Origin: Marinomonas sp. SBI8L
GTDB lineage: Bacteria; Pseudomonadota; Gammaproteobacteria; Pseudomonadales; Marinomonadaceae
Assembly: GCF_001624705.1 (NCBI RefSeq)
Contig: NZ_JSEO01000011.1
Span: 1 to 64,000 of the forward strand
Direction of reading: 5' to 3'
Length of the DNA: 64,000 nt
Part shown: positions 38,495 to 47,492 of the stretch, piece by piece
Numbering within the stretch: the first letter of the stretch is position 1
Layout of the letters: every line of letters begins with the position of its first letter
Position numbers and translations under genes: made by a program
The notes under the pieces: generated by a model
The model's input: the letters and a program-made list of their open reading frames with translations, nothing else
What the model was told of the DNA's origin: nothing
The model's database searches: none

Positions 38495-38884
38495 ATGAAA
38501 AAATTACTTATCTCAGCTTTTACAGTTGCCGCTCTTTTTTTAACGGGTTGTGCGACAATCATTTCAGGTACTAATCAAACACTAACTTTTAACTCAGATG
38601 TAGATGATGTTGAAGTGTATGTTGATGGCGCCTTAATTGGTAAAACACCTGTAAGTGCTAGCTTTAAAAAGAATAAAGTTAAATCTGTGATGTTCAAAAA
38701 GTCTGGTTATGAAGCGGTAACACGTCAAATTACGACATCTTATGATAATGTTGCTTTGCTAAGCGTATTTTGGGATTTATCTACAACTGACATGATTTCT
38801 GGTGCTGCTTTTGAGTATGAGCCAGGTGCAATTTATGTTCAGATGCCTAAAGTTGAAAACGAAGAAATGGCTAAAGAAAAGTAA
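38495..38884 (+). CDS. PEGA-domain lipoprotein
   Basis: 129 residues. A signal peptide ends in a lipobox, LTGC, with Cys19 as the likely lipidated residue, so it is anchored in a periplasmic or outer-membrane leaflet. The body contains a PEGA-type beta domain (VEVYVDGALIGKTPVSASFK). An AAATGGAAC site precedes the ATG. The DUF4105 protein starts 8 bases after its stop, so they form an operon. Function unknown; see the finding on this pair. Confidence 0.8.
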   Translation: MKKLLISAFTVAALFLTGCATIISGTNQTLTFNSDVDDVEVYVDGALIGKTPVSASFKKNKVKSVMFKKSGYEAVTRQITTSYDNVALLSVFWDLSTTDMISGAAFEYEPGAIYVQMPKVENEEMAKEK

Positions 38885-38892
38885 GAGTTTAT

Positions 38893-40587
38893 ATGATGAC
38901 AAAGGTTCATTCTTTTATGGCTAAAATTAGCTTAATATTTGCCTTTGTCTGCTTATTCTTACCATCAAACTCAGTAGCACGTTCTATTGAGTTTGATGCA
39001 GGTATGTCAGAATTTATCTTAAAAAATGCACCTGCCCTTATTTCTCAGATCAAACGACAATCAGGCGTTGGTTATGACAGTCTAAAAGCTCAGCTGAACT
39101 TACGAGGTTGTGACGAGCATTTATTATCTGATAATGCATTAATTGAACAAAAAACAAGTTATGACTTTTTTTCTTATTTGATGGGAAAGATAAACACTTG
39201 TTCAACGTCTGATTACAGCCAACTACAAAAGCCAACTTTTACTGAGACTTTACAAGGTAAAACACCTTATTTATTAGTAGCAGGTGAAAGTCTTAATGCC
39301 CCTATGTCTTATTTTGGTCATTCTTTACTTCTGTTTCTAGATGAGGATGATTTTTACTTTTCACCTGTATTGTCTGTATTAGCGCCACTAGAAAGTAAGC
39401 AGCTTTTCTCCCAGACCCTCAAAGGTGGCTTTTCTAGTATCAAGGCAGAAATTAACCTGACACCCTTGCACCAAGTTATCTCATTTTATAATAACTATGA
39501 ATCACGCTCCTTACGTTTTATTAAGCTACCTGAAGATAAGTTTGATAGTGAAAAGCTAATCGATTATTTCGATCAGGCTTTGAATGACCCTTTAAGGTAT
39601 AACTTTTTTGTTAAAAACTGCGCGACCTACCTTTATGAGGCACTTGATCAGGCTTGTGATTGTTTAGATGAAGACAGAAGCATAATCTCGCCTGCCTTGA
39701 TGGAAGCTCAGGTTTATCAACAAGCACCAGAGACTCAAGTTTTTGAACTTAAATCTCTGTTGGCTAAGTTCCACAAAGCTTATGAGCCACTAAACAGCTT
39801 TGAACAAAGAACGGTTAGACAAATGATTCTAGATCAGGGCTTTCAATATCAAGGTATTCACCAAGATCTAGGGGATGTGGCTGTATTAGGGACTCGATTG
39901 AGCTTTGAAACCTACAAAACACCTTACCCATCTTATTCTGGTTTACTGGATACTTATGGTGATGCATCTGGTTTATTGGCTAGCTTGCCAGAGACTCAGC
40001 AACCTAATGATAAAATGCGAGATCAACTTTATCTTTCATCTTTTGGCATTTCTACTAATGAGGATGAACACTCTGCTCGTTTTGCTTTACTGGATTACCG
40101 TTCTTTTTATCAAAGACAAGAGAGCATTAATTCGGCCAGTTTAGCGGCGGGTGTCCTTGAGCTTTCTGGCATTGAGGATACGAGTCGAGTAGAGAGTGTG
40201 ACCTTGTTAGAAATAACTAGCTTAAAGCCATTCAATGGGGTGTCAAAAAATGCATCTTGGCGCTTTGGCATAGGTGCGCAGCGCAATCAAGATGATCAGC
40301 TTAAGACCTCTTTAAACTTTGGGTTAGGAGGTAGCATGTCTGTATTAGGCGCTAAATTCTATCTCCTGCCAAGTATTGAGATCTCTAGCGCCACGAAACT
40401 GCCTGTTTATTCAGGCTTTGAAGCCAATATGGGCTTTGTCTCCTTAGCTTATGAAAATAAAGATCTGCTTGATCATGAGTTAAGTTTTTATAAAAGGCTC
40501 AATTCTTCTTTCGCCCTTGAGTATCAGGCCATTAAGCTAGAAAGAGAAGAAACAAGCCACACCGCCTCTGTGTTTTATTACTTTTAA
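38893..40587 (+). CDS. DUF4105 (Lnb-like) periplasmic domain plus C-terminal outer-membrane beta-barrel
   Basis: 564 residues with a signal peptide (cut near SVA-RS, residue 30). The DUF4105 part holds His143 in YFGHSLLLF and Cys243 in KNCATYL, the pair expected for the thiol-type Lnb N-terminal domain, used for lipoprotein N-acylation in Bacteroides Lnb. After about residue 340 the sequence becomes alternating polar/hydrophobic strands and ends in YYF, a typical outer-membrane barrel terminus. It follows a lipoprotein gene at 8 bases. Whether it acylates lipoproteins or does something else is unproven. Confidence 0.75.
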   Translation: MMTKVHSFMAKISLIFAFVCLFLPSNSVARSIEFDAGMSEFILKNAPALISQIKRQSGVGYDSLKAQLNLRGCDEHLLSDNALIEQKTSYDFFSYLMGKINTCSTSDYSQLQKPTFTETLQGKTPYLLVAGESLNAPMSYFGHSLLLFLDEDDFYFSPVLSVLAPLESKQLFSQTLKGGFSSIKAEINLTPLHQVISFYNNYESRSLRFIKLPEDKFDSEKLIDYFDQALNDPLRYNFFVKNCATYLYEALDQACDCLDEDRSIISPALMEAQVYQQAPETQVFELKSLLAKFHKAYEPLNSFEQRTVRQMILDQGFQYQGIHQDLGDVAVLGTRLSFETYKTPYPSYSGLLDTYGDASGLLASLPETQQPNDKMRDQLYLSSFGISTNEDEHSARFALLDYRSFYQRQESINSASLAAGVLELSGIEDTSRVESVTLLEITSLKPFNGVSKNASWRFGIGAQRNQDDQLKTSLNFGLGGSMSVLGAKFYLLPSIEISSATKLPVYSGFEANMGFVSLAYENKDLLDHELSFYKRLNSSFALEYQAIKLEREETSHTASVFYYF

Positions 40588-40605
40588 TCGCTTTCTTAAG
40601 ACAAT

Positions 40606-40645
40606 AAAAAAACGAGCTCAACCTGTGGTTAGAGCTCGTTTTTTT
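40606..40645. terminator. Bidirectional intrinsic terminator
   Basis: A perfect stem beginning ACGAGCTC and continuing AACC, with a 3-base loop, flanked by an A-run and a T-run. It separates the DUF4105 gene from the convergent TSUP gene. Confidence 0.93.
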
Positions 40646-40672
40646 ATGCCAGTGCTTTTATCTTTATCGCAT

Positions 40673-41461
40673 TTAGGCAATAAAGTTCATGTATAAACCG
40701 ATAATACAAATAATCAGTAAGGCAAAGCCTAGTACTCTGAAGAAGACTTTACTGTCTTGTGCTTGGATATGATTATGGAATTTTTGTCCTAATAAATGAC
40801 CGATAAAGGCACAAGGAAGCAACCAAATTTGATGGATTAACTGTAAGTCGATACCTGCGATTAAAAAGGAAATCATTTTAATCATGACTAGGATAAACCA
40901 GAGTACAAATAAGGTGTCTCTGAGCTGTTGTCTAGCCACATGGGTTGCATATACGGCCACAATTAAAGGGGCGCCAATTAATGATGTGCCACTGACATAA
41001 CCACCCATCATCAGAAAAACATTATCTAGCCATTTATTGTTACTTTTGAAGGGCTTATCCAAAATATAAGAAATGGCAAAAAAGATGACAATGCCAAAAA
41101 TAATGCCAGTAATCAGGTTGGATGGCAGAGTTAATAAGCCAAATACGCCGATGAGTTTTGGCACTATCATGATGCCCAGAGACTTTTTCAGGTAAGCCCA
41201 ATCAATATTGCTTTGAACTGCTTCTGGGTCTAACTTTGCCTGCTTCTTGCTTTGTCTATGTCCCTTGATGGCGATCCAGCTAGAGAAAATAAGCAGATGA
41301 ATAGCGATAACAGGTAAATATACCAAGGGGTCGTTATGGATTAATAATAAGAAGGGTAAAGCGAGGACTGCGCCACCAAAACCTAATCCACTCCTGACAA
41401 AGCCACTCCAAATAAAAACCAGACCAATGGCAATGTACTGCCAAAGAAATAAATCCATCAT
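40673..41461 (-). CDS. TSUP (TauE/SafE) family transporter
   Basis: 262 residues with about eight hydrophobic helices. The family exports sulfite and related organosulfur anions. Family features are GFVRSGLGFGGAVLALPFLL at the N-terminus and GGYVSGTSLIGAPLIVA in the middle. The start ATG ATG at 41461 has no strong ribosome site. It stands alone; no taurine or sulfonate gene is near, so the substrate is not known. Confidence 0.82.
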   Translation of the reverse strand: MMDLFLWQYIAIGLVFIWSGFVRSGLGFGGAVLALPFLLLIHNDPLVYLPVIAIHLLIFSSWIAIKGHRQSKKQAKLDPEAVQSNIDWAYLKKSLGIMIVPKLIGVFGLLTLPSNLITGIIFGIVIFFAISYILDKPFKSNNKWLDNVFLMMGGYVSGTSLIGAPLIVAVYATHVARQQLRDTLFVLWFILVMIKMISFLIAGIDLQLIHQIWLLPCAFIGHLLGQKFHNHIQAQDSKVFFRVLGFALLIICIIGLYMNFIA

Positions 41462-41626
41462 GGATAAGATCCTAATGTTTAAAAGAGATCATATTGAATA
41501 AAGAGGACGAATCTTAACATAGGGGATGAACAGAATTATGCAAAGAGGTGAACAATACTCATAAAATTGCAGGAGATGAAATCATTAGAGAAGACAGTTT
41601 CCCTAATGATGTTAGAAAAGCAGTGA

Positions 41627-42304
41627 TCAAAATGCGTCAGGGAGTTTTGGCCGTTCAAAATCCACTACTTGCCTTGGGTCTGTTTCAGCCTGGCCCCAAG
41701 ATTGCTCTAAGGGAATCACCCCAGCCCATACAGGCCAGTCATAGTCTTCTTCATCGTCAACTGGAGGTTCAGCTCTGACTTTTGTTGAGGCTTCATTGAT
41801 TGGAATCCTGACTAGGCCTGTTGCTTTAAGCTCTTGCTCGTTTACTGGTCTTAAGGCTTCCCAACGACTTGGAGACACCTTATCGAGAAAGATTTTAAGT
41901 TGGCGCTCTTTTTCAACTGGATCAGTAATCGTTTCTGGGGTACCAAATAAGGTTACAGAACGATAGTTAACTGAGTGATGCATAGCAGAGCGTGCCATTA
42001 CTAAGCCATCTAAGTGAGTCACATTGATACAGACTGCTTGATTCACCGCATTTTTGACGTTGCGAGCCGAAGCCAGACCGTGCCAGTAAAAGTAATCTCC
42101 ATCACGCCAATGGCAAGTGGGTACAACAAAGGGTTGACCATTGATGCTCTGCGCTACATGACACATAAGAGAGGCATCCAATATTTCGAACATAGTTTCT
42201 TTATCGTAACTTGCTCGTTTTGCCCCACGCCTAACCTTGCTCTTCTCTGTTTTTAAAGAGCTCGTGTTTAAAGAGTCTGTTTTTAATTCGTTAGACTGGC
42301 TCAT
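41627..42304 (-). CDS. Pyridoxamine 5'-phosphate oxidase-like FMN-binding protein
   Basis: 225 residues with the split-barrel flavin fold: LMCHVAQSINGQPFVVPTCHW, then DYFYWHG and SARNVKNA, then NYRSVTLFGTPE. This resembles the PNPOx-like/NimA-type family rather than the true vitamin B6 enzyme PdxH. It starts one base after the GNAT stop and ends a three-gene operon divergent from a MocR regulator. A flavin-dependent role in B6 or nitro-compound chemistry is plausible; the substrate is unknown. Confidence 0.8.
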   Translation of the reverse strand: MSQSNELKTDSLNTSSLKTEKSKVRRGAKRASYDKETMFEILDASLMCHVAQSINGQPFVVPTCHWRDGDYFYWHGLASARNVKNAVNQAVCINVTHLDGLVMARSAMHHSVNYRSVTLFGTPETITDPVEKERQLKIFLDKVSPSRWEALRPVNEQELKATGLVRIPINEASTKVRAEPPVDDEEDYDWPVWAGVIPLEQSWGQAETDPRQVVDFERPKLPDAF

Positions 42305-42305
42305 G

Positions 42306-42917
42306 CTAACCCCCTAATCTGCGTTCTAGTGTCGCGTATTTTAATAATTTAGCCTGTAGCTGATTACGTACTGCTGGCCATTCACTTTGAATAATGGAAT
42401 AGCAAACCGTATCCCTTAAAGAGCCATCTGGCATGATTTGATGATTACGTAGTATGCCGTCTTGCTTTGCGCCTAATCTTTCGATCGCTGCTCTTGAAGC
42501 CTGATTCATAAAGTGGGTTTGAAGCTCCACAGCAATCGCTTGATTAGATTCAAACAAATGTTGTAACAGCAAAAGCTTACAACGAGTATTAACACTTGTT
42601 CGACGGGCTGGTTCTAGGTACCAGGTGTAACCTATCATGGCCCTTTTATGTTCAGACTTAATGTCATAAAAACGAGTCGAGCCGATTAGTTCACCTGTCT
42701 CTTTTAATCGAACCACAAAGCAAATTTGGTCCTTCGCAGAAAGAGCCTTTTCTACATAAGTGGCTGCTTTTGCTTTAGTTGGAATACTGGTGAACCAGAG
42801 CTGCTCTGCATCTTGATCTGAGACAGCTTCTGCAATCTCATGACTATGTTGATGCTTTAGTCTCTCAAGTTGTAAAAAATCATCTTCAAGCTTGTCTATC
42901 TCAAGCCACATATCCAT
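42306..42917 (-). CDS. GNAT-family N-acetyltransferase (RimJ/RimL type)
   Basis: 203 residues. Signature segments: ELIGSTRFYDI, a beta strand (AMIGYTWYLEPARRTSVNTRCKLLL-type loop near residue 115) and NQASRAAIERLGA, with the GILRNHQIMPDGS segment of RimJ/RimL-like proteins. These acetylate alpha-amino groups of proteins or small molecules. It lies between another GNAT gene (19-base gap) and the PNPOx-like gene (1-base gap), so all three are one transcript. Substrate unknown. Confidence 0.85.
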   Translation of the reverse strand: MDMWLEIDKLEDDFLQLERLKHQHSHEIAEAVSDQDAEQLWFTSIPTKAKAATYVEKALSAKDQICFVVRLKETGELIGSTRFYDIKSEHKRAMIGYTWYLEPARRTSVNTRCKLLLLQHLFESNQAIAVELQTHFMNQASRAAIERLGAKQDGILRNHQIMPDGSLRDTVCYSIIQSEWPAVRNQLQAKLLKYATLERRLGG

Positions 42918-42936
42918 CCCCTTTTGTATCTATTAA

Positions 42937-43389
42937 CTAATCAAGTCTTAAACTGTAACTAAAGAATTTTGTACCTTGCTCAAAGCCTATTTTTTCGTAT
43001 AAGGCTTGGGCATTGAAGTTGTCTTTGGCTGTACTCAGATCAACTCGGATAGCTCCGCGTTCTAAAGCAAGCTCTTTGACTCTGGAGATCAAAGCTTCTG
43101 CAACACCCTTTTTTCTGTGTTCAGGCATAACAAATAAATCATTTAAAACAATGATCTTTCCTAAAGACGTCGATGAAAAAGTGGTGTAATTCAAGACAAA
43201 ACCTTGTGCTTCTTGGTTCTCGTCATAGGCAATAAATATGTCTGCTTCTTGGTTATCCAAACGCTCTTTTAGGTAAGTGCGATACTTATTTGGATTAGAC
43301 TCTTTTTTGTAAAAAATCATGTATTGGTTAAATAGGGCTGTCACTTGGTTCAACTCATCTTGCGTGACACTTTTAATCTGGGTAGCCAT
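42937..43389 (-). CDS. GNAT-family N-acetyltransferase
   Basis: 150 residues. The acetyl-CoA loop is visible as LNDLFVMPEHRKKGVAEALI (RKKGVA holds the pyrophosphate), and NFNAQALYEKIGFEQ matches the C-terminal motif. A good AGGAGG-like ribosome site (CAGGAGGTTTT) precedes the ATG. It is first in the leftward operon facing the MocR gene across 100 bases with a 27-bp palindrome. Target unknown. Confidence 0.87.
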   Translation of the reverse strand: MATQIKSVTQDELNQVTALFNQYMIFYKKESNPNKYRTYLKERLDNQEADIFIAYDENQEAQGFVLNYTTFSSTSLGKIIVLNDLFVMPEHRKKGVAEALISRVKELALERGAIRVDLSTAKDNFNAQALYEKIGFEQGTKFFSYSLRLD

Positions 43390-43439
43390 AAAACCTCCTG
43401 TTAAATTGAATGATGAAAGGACTTGAACAGAATATGAAC

Positions 43440-43466
43440 TTCTGGATATATTAAAAATATCCAGAA
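43440..43466. promoter_or_regulatory. 27-bp palindrome between GNAT operon and mocR gene
   Basis: TTCTGGATAT and ATATCCAGAA, perfect 10-base arms with a 7-base spacer, centred about 37 bases upstream of the MocR start. Probable operator of the MocR protein or RNA polymerase block; inferred from symmetry and place. Confidence 0.65.
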
Positions 43467-43489
43467 CAAATAAAAAAAGGCATACCAGA

Positions 43490-45025
43490 TTGAATGAATC
43501 AAATGCAATTTTAAGGCTAACAATTGATCATCAATCAGGTGCGGCTAGGTATCGCCAGTTACTGGAGCAATTTAAAGGGCTTTTTAGTGGCCAGTATTTG
43601 CAAGAAGGAGACAAGCTCCCTTCCAGCCGCGAACTTGCCTCTATGTTAGGGCTTTCTCGCTCTACCACGATTAAGGTGTATGACATATTAATCAGTGAAG
43701 GTTACCTAGTTAGCCAGCCTAAAAAAGGCTTGTATGTTGCCCATATGGCAGCTTTGTTACCGGGTGAGCTTGAACCAGCTAAGCCCCCTCTTCTGAAGCG
43801 AGAAAAAAGCAAAAAATCGATCTTGAATGAGCCTATGCAATTAGGGTCAGGCATAGATGTAAGTGCTTTTCCCCATAAGGCATGGGCAGCGTCGATGCGC
43901 CGTAGCTGGCTAAATCCAGATATAGGTGTGATTCAAGGAGAATATCATAACGGTCTACCTAGATTGAAAGAGTATCTAGCGGACTACCTCGCCAACGTGC
44001 GTGGATTAGAGTGCGATCAAGAGCAAATTATTATCACATCAGGTAATCGAGATGCATTAAGTATTATGAGCCATGCTCTATTATCTGATTATCAAGATGA
44101 GGCCAGAGTTTGGCTAGAAAACCCCTGCTTCCCTGCTATGTCCCGCTTTTTTCAATGGCTTGGGCGAGACTTAAAGCCTTTACCTGTTGATCAAGAAGGG
44201 GCTGCGACACCTAAACTAACACATGCCAAGCCTAACCATCTGCACCTAGCCTTGATTACACCTAATCGGCAGTATCCATTAGGTATGGCGATGAGCTCTT
44301 TAAGGCGACAAGAATGGTTAACGCTTTTATCTCAGGTTAACTCTCATGTAGAAAGTAGGGTTCAGGTGAAAGATGCCGGACTCTGGGTCATAGAAGATGA
44401 CTACGACAATGAGTTTTATTATCAAGGTCGGCTCGGTGTGCCTTTGATGAATCTAGATGAGAGCCAGCGAACATTCTTATTAGGCAGCTTTTCTAAGATT
44501 ATGTTTAGAGGCTTACGCTTAGGCTATATTGTTGCTCCCAAAGCTCATATTGAGCGTATTAAGAAGAGCCAAAGGCAATTAGGTCCAAGTGCTTCTCTGC
44601 CTATGCAGTCAGCCTTGTTAGACTTTATGGAGCATGGCCATTTTAATGCGCACTTACGTCGTATGAGACGACTTTATCGTGATAAACGTGATTATCTAGA
44701 GATACAAATTAACCACTATCTAGGGAAGTATTGTGATTGGCAAAAGCCAAATGGTGGCATGCATACACTTGTTTATTTAAAAGAAAAATGGATACAAAAG
44801 TGGAGAGAGTTAGAGCACAATAAACTAGCTTGTTTGGATCAGGCCTTGATGGAAAGTTTATTAAAAAAGGGTATGCATATTTCTGCTCTTAGTCCATATT
44901 ATTTTGAAAAAAACAATATAAAACAAGGCTTTGTATTGGGTTTCACAGAGCCTAGCAAAGCAGATATTGTTACCATATTAGCCGCTGCAGAGAAGCAGCT
45001 AAGCTTATTTTTACAACAAAAATAA
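43490..45025 (+). CDS. MocR/PdxR-type GntR regulator with aminotransferase domain
   Basis: 511 residues. The winged helix is at about residues 15-75 (LPSSRELASMLGLSRSTTIKVYDIL), and after a linker the aminotransferase-like domain begins near 110. The PLP-lysine region LLGSFSKIMFRGLRLGY and IEDDYDNEF (cofactor Asp) are present. Such regulators often control vitamin B6 or amino-acid genes. Its divergent operon ends with a PNPOx-like flavoprotein, which fits B6 sensing. The effector is not shown. It is a different protein from the MocR at 1116-2456. Confidence 0.9.
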   Translation: MNESNAILRLTIDHQSGAARYRQLLEQFKGLFSGQYLQEGDKLPSSRELASMLGLSRSTTIKVYDILISEGYLVSQPKKGLYVAHMAALLPGELEPAKPPLLKREKSKKSILNEPMQLGSGIDVSAFPHKAWAASMRRSWLNPDIGVIQGEYHNGLPRLKEYLADYLANVRGLECDQEQIIITSGNRDALSIMSHALLSDYQDEARVWLENPCFPAMSRFFQWLGRDLKPLPVDQEGAATPKLTHAKPNHLHLALITPNRQYPLGMAMSSLRRQEWLTLLSQVNSHVESRVQVKDAGLWVIEDDYDNEFYYQGRLGVPLMNLDESQRTFLLGSFSKIMFRGLRLGYIVAPKAHIERIKKSQRQLGPSASLPMQSALLDFMEHGHFNAHLRRMRRLYRDKRDYLEIQINHYLGKYCDWQKPNGGMHTLVYLKEKWIQKWRELEHNKLACLDQALMESLLKKGMHISALSPYYFEKNNIKQGFVLGFTEPSKADIVTILAAAEKQLSLFLQQK

Positions 45026-45047
45026 AAAATGCCGAGTTACCCCGGCA
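45023..45047 (-). terminator. Terminator of the pha operon
   Basis: A TGCCG / CGGCA hairpin (45030-45047). Read leftward it is followed by six T, so it ends phaC; read rightward it may also end the MocR gene with CTTTTAATT. Confidence 0.75.
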
Positions 45048-45059
45048 CTTTTAATTAGC

Positions 45060-46859
45060 TTAACCAGCCTTATCCATACTGGCTTCTATTGGAAGCTTTT
45101 GTAATACATAAGAACCTGGGGCCGCGGCCAAGGAGATATCTTGGGAAATCTCTCTCGCGGGTACTTTTTCTGCCGTATCTTGCTCTTCACTCCAGCTTTG
45201 CCAGTGAGCCCACCAAGAACCTGTGTGATGATCTGCTGATTTCACCCAAGATTGCGCATCTTGGGCATTGATATCACCACCTGCCCAATAGCCATACTTG
45301 TTTTTAGCGGGTGGATTAATTACGCCAGCAATGTGGCCAGACTCGCCAAGTACAAAGGTAACCTTGCCTTTAAGGTATTTACTGCCGCTAAAGGTGCTTT
45401 CCCAGCCTGCAATGTGATCATCTTTGGCAGAGAGGAAATAAACAGGCACCTTGATCTTAGAAAGATCGATACCAACACCGTCAATTTCTAACCCTTTAGG
45501 TTCTTTTAGCAGGTTATTTAGGTAGAGTTTGCGCAAAATATCATTATGACAAGCGGCTGCAATATTAGTGGAGTCACTGTTCCAATAGAGAAGGTCAAAG
45601 TCTAGCGGACTCTCTCCTTTGAGATAGTTCTTCACATAATAATTCCAGAACAAGCTGTTTTCTCGTAATAAGCTAAAGGTAGATTCGATCAAGCGACCAT
45701 CCATATAGCCACGTATCTTATTCTGGGTTTCTATCGCCGTAATGGTTGGCTCATTGATGAAAACACCAATTTCACCTGGGTTGCTGAATTCAAGCATGGT
45801 GGTTAAGAGAGTCATGCTCTTAATACGCTGCTTCATTCGCTTACTGACCATGTAAGCTGCTGTTGTTGAAAGCAGCATACCGCCTACACAGTAACCGATA
45901 GCATTAACATGTTGCTCGCCGGTTAGATCTTCAATTTTTTCTAGGGCAGGAATTACGCCACGAGTAGCATAGTGACCAAACTCGTATTCAGCGAGTGATT
46001 CATCTGGGTTAACCCAAGAAATCATAAAGACACTGTGGCCTTGGGCTACCAGCCAGCGTACCAGTGAGTTTTGCTCACGCATGTCCATCACATAGTATTT
46101 ATTGATGAAAGGCGGCACAATTAAAATAGGACGTTTAGCAACCGTTTCTGTACTTGGGTGGTACTGAAGTAATTCGATTAGTTTGTTACGAAACACGACT
46201 TCCCCTGGTGTTGAAGCAAGGTCAACACCGACTTTAAAGGCGTCTTGTTTGGTTAGGCGTACTTTTAATACATCCGCACTGAGTTTCATGTCCTCTTGTA
46301 ATTGAGACATGCCTTTCACTAGGTTTTCACCTTTAGATTCAAAGGTTAAGCGGATCAGCTCTGGGTTGGTTGAAAGGAAATTGGTAGGAGAAAGTGCATT
46401 AATCATCTGCCTAGTAAAAAAGTTAAGGCGTTCTTTGGTTGCTTTCTCTAGTCCGTTAGAATTATCTATCATTTGCAGCATATTGCGGCTAAAGAGTAGA
46501 TAGGACTGTTTTAACACATTGAATAAAACCTGCTCTTTCCAAGCTGGGTCATCAAAGCGCTTATCGCCTTTTTCAATGCTAATGGCATCATCTATTTCTG
46601 GGTGAACTGCTTGCATCAGGGAGGTTTGCCAAATGTTCATTTGATCGTGCCACCACTGAATTTGTGTATCCATCATCTTTAATGGGTTTTGTGCTGCTTC
46701 TTCAACCCACTGACCTAAATCTTGGCTGTTAAGTTGAACTAAGGCTTCTTGCATGGGGTTGTTGACGGGCTTTTGCTGCATATTTTTAACTATGGCAGCA
46801 TTGCACTCACACAGTTTCTCGAAAATCTCTCCATACATATTTGGGCTGAACATTTGCAC
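45060..46859 (-). CDS. phaC: Class I poly(3-hydroxyalkanoate) synthase PhaC
   Basis: 599 residues, the size of class I PhaC. It polymerises 3-hydroxyacyl-CoA at the granule surface. The catalytic Cys324 sits in the lipase-like box GYCVGG, with the Asp in LSAKDDHIAGW and the His in GESGHIAGVINPP. WVNPDESL and other class I motifs are present. It is last in the leftward phaB-phasin-phaC series, 86 bases after the phasin. phaA (thiolase) is not in this cluster. Confidence 0.96.
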   Translation of the reverse strand: MQMFSPNMYGEIFEKLCECNAAIVKNMQQKPVNNPMQEALVQLNSQDLGQWVEEAAQNPLKMMDTQIQWWHDQMNIWQTSLMQAVHPEIDDAISIEKGDKRFDDPAWKEQVLFNVLKQSYLLFSRNMLQMIDNSNGLEKATKERLNFFTRQMINALSPTNFLSTNPELIRLTFESKGENLVKGMSQLQEDMKLSADVLKVRLTKQDAFKVGVDLASTPGEVVFRNKLIELLQYHPSTETVAKRPILIVPPFINKYYVMDMREQNSLVRWLVAQGHSVFMISWVNPDESLAEYEFGHYATRGVIPALEKIEDLTGEQHVNAIGYCVGGMLLSTTAAYMVSKRMKQRIKSMTLLTTMLEFSNPGEIGVFINEPTITAIETQNKIRGYMDGRLIESTFSLLRENSLFWNYYVKNYLKGESPLDFDLLYWNSDSTNIAAACHNDILRKLYLNNLLKEPKGLEIDGVGIDLSKIKVPVYFLSAKDDHIAGWESTFSGSKYLKGKVTFVLGESGHIAGVINPPAKNKYGYWAGGDINAQDAQSWVKSADHHTGSWWAHWQSWSEEQDTAEKVPAREISQDISLAAAPGSYVLQKLPIEASMDKAG

Positions 46860-46945
46860 CTCCTGATTTGCTGTGCGTGCAGCTCATCTTGAAAAAAGGT
46901 GATAGGCAACAAATTTTGCTGCCCCATCACCCACACGGGATTAGA

Positions 46946-47296
46946 TTAAGCAGTTGGTGCTGCTTTCTTCATAGCTGTTGCCGCTAGTTCATCTAGGTTA
47001 CCCTTGAATGACTGTGCGATTTCAGACATACGTTTGCCGTCTTCAATTAATGATTGGCTCAGCTCAGTGAAGGTTTCAGCTTGTTTGGTATTGAACTCGA
47101 TTAAGCTAGTAACGTCTTTTACAGCCGTTGCGTTCTTAATTTGGTTAATGCCAATATCAGCGTATTTCTTCATAGCTTCAAGCTGTAAGTTAGTGGTTTC
47201 TTCGATGTTTTTTACTAGCATTTCGTTGTAGCTAGTAAAAGGGGACATCATATTTTCTGTTTGTGAAGAAAATGTTTTAAATAGTTCGCTATACAT
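46946..47296 (-). CDS. Phasin family protein
   Basis: 116 residues, nearly all alpha-helical, with the phasin segment EATTNLQLEAMKKYADIG-type amphipathic helix (residues ~30-50) and a SLIEFNTKQAETFTELSQSL helix. Phasins coat the surface of PHA granules and set their number and size. Length and lack of signal peptide fit. It lies between phaB and phaC. It ends in an Ala/Lys tail (AAPTA) like other phasins. Confidence 0.87.
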   Translation of the reverse strand: MYSELFKTFSSQTENMMSPFTSYNEMLVKNIEETTNLQLEAMKKYADIGINQIKNATAVKDVTSLIEFNTKQAETFTELSQSLIEDGKRMSEIAQSFKGNLDELAATAMKKAAPTA

Positions 47297-47460
47297 ACTG
47301 AATCACTCCTAATTGCTGGTATACGATGGTTTTTGCTACTTAATTTCTGCTTGTTCCATAAATCATCTTTCTTGTTGGTATGTAGGCTGATCTGGTCCAG
47401 AGGGTTATTATTCTTTCGATTAATACTGACCAGACCTAGATACCTAATCCAAGAAAGGTT

Positions 47461-47481
47461 TTGGCCTGTTTAACAGGCCAA
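47461..47481 (-). other. Hairpin between phaB and the phasin
   Basis: TTGGCCTG / CAGGCCAA, a perfect 8-bp stem with a 5-base loop just after the phaB stop. With no T-run it is more likely an mRNA end-stabiliser or processing point than a terminator; the 196-base phaB-phasin gap could hold another promoter. Confidence 0.5.
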
Positions 47482-47492
47482 ACTGGTTATCA

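Noticed and set aside
41548-41778. Rightward 76-residue ORF
   Set aside because: Lies mostly antisense to the PNPOx-like gene; no family or ribosome site.
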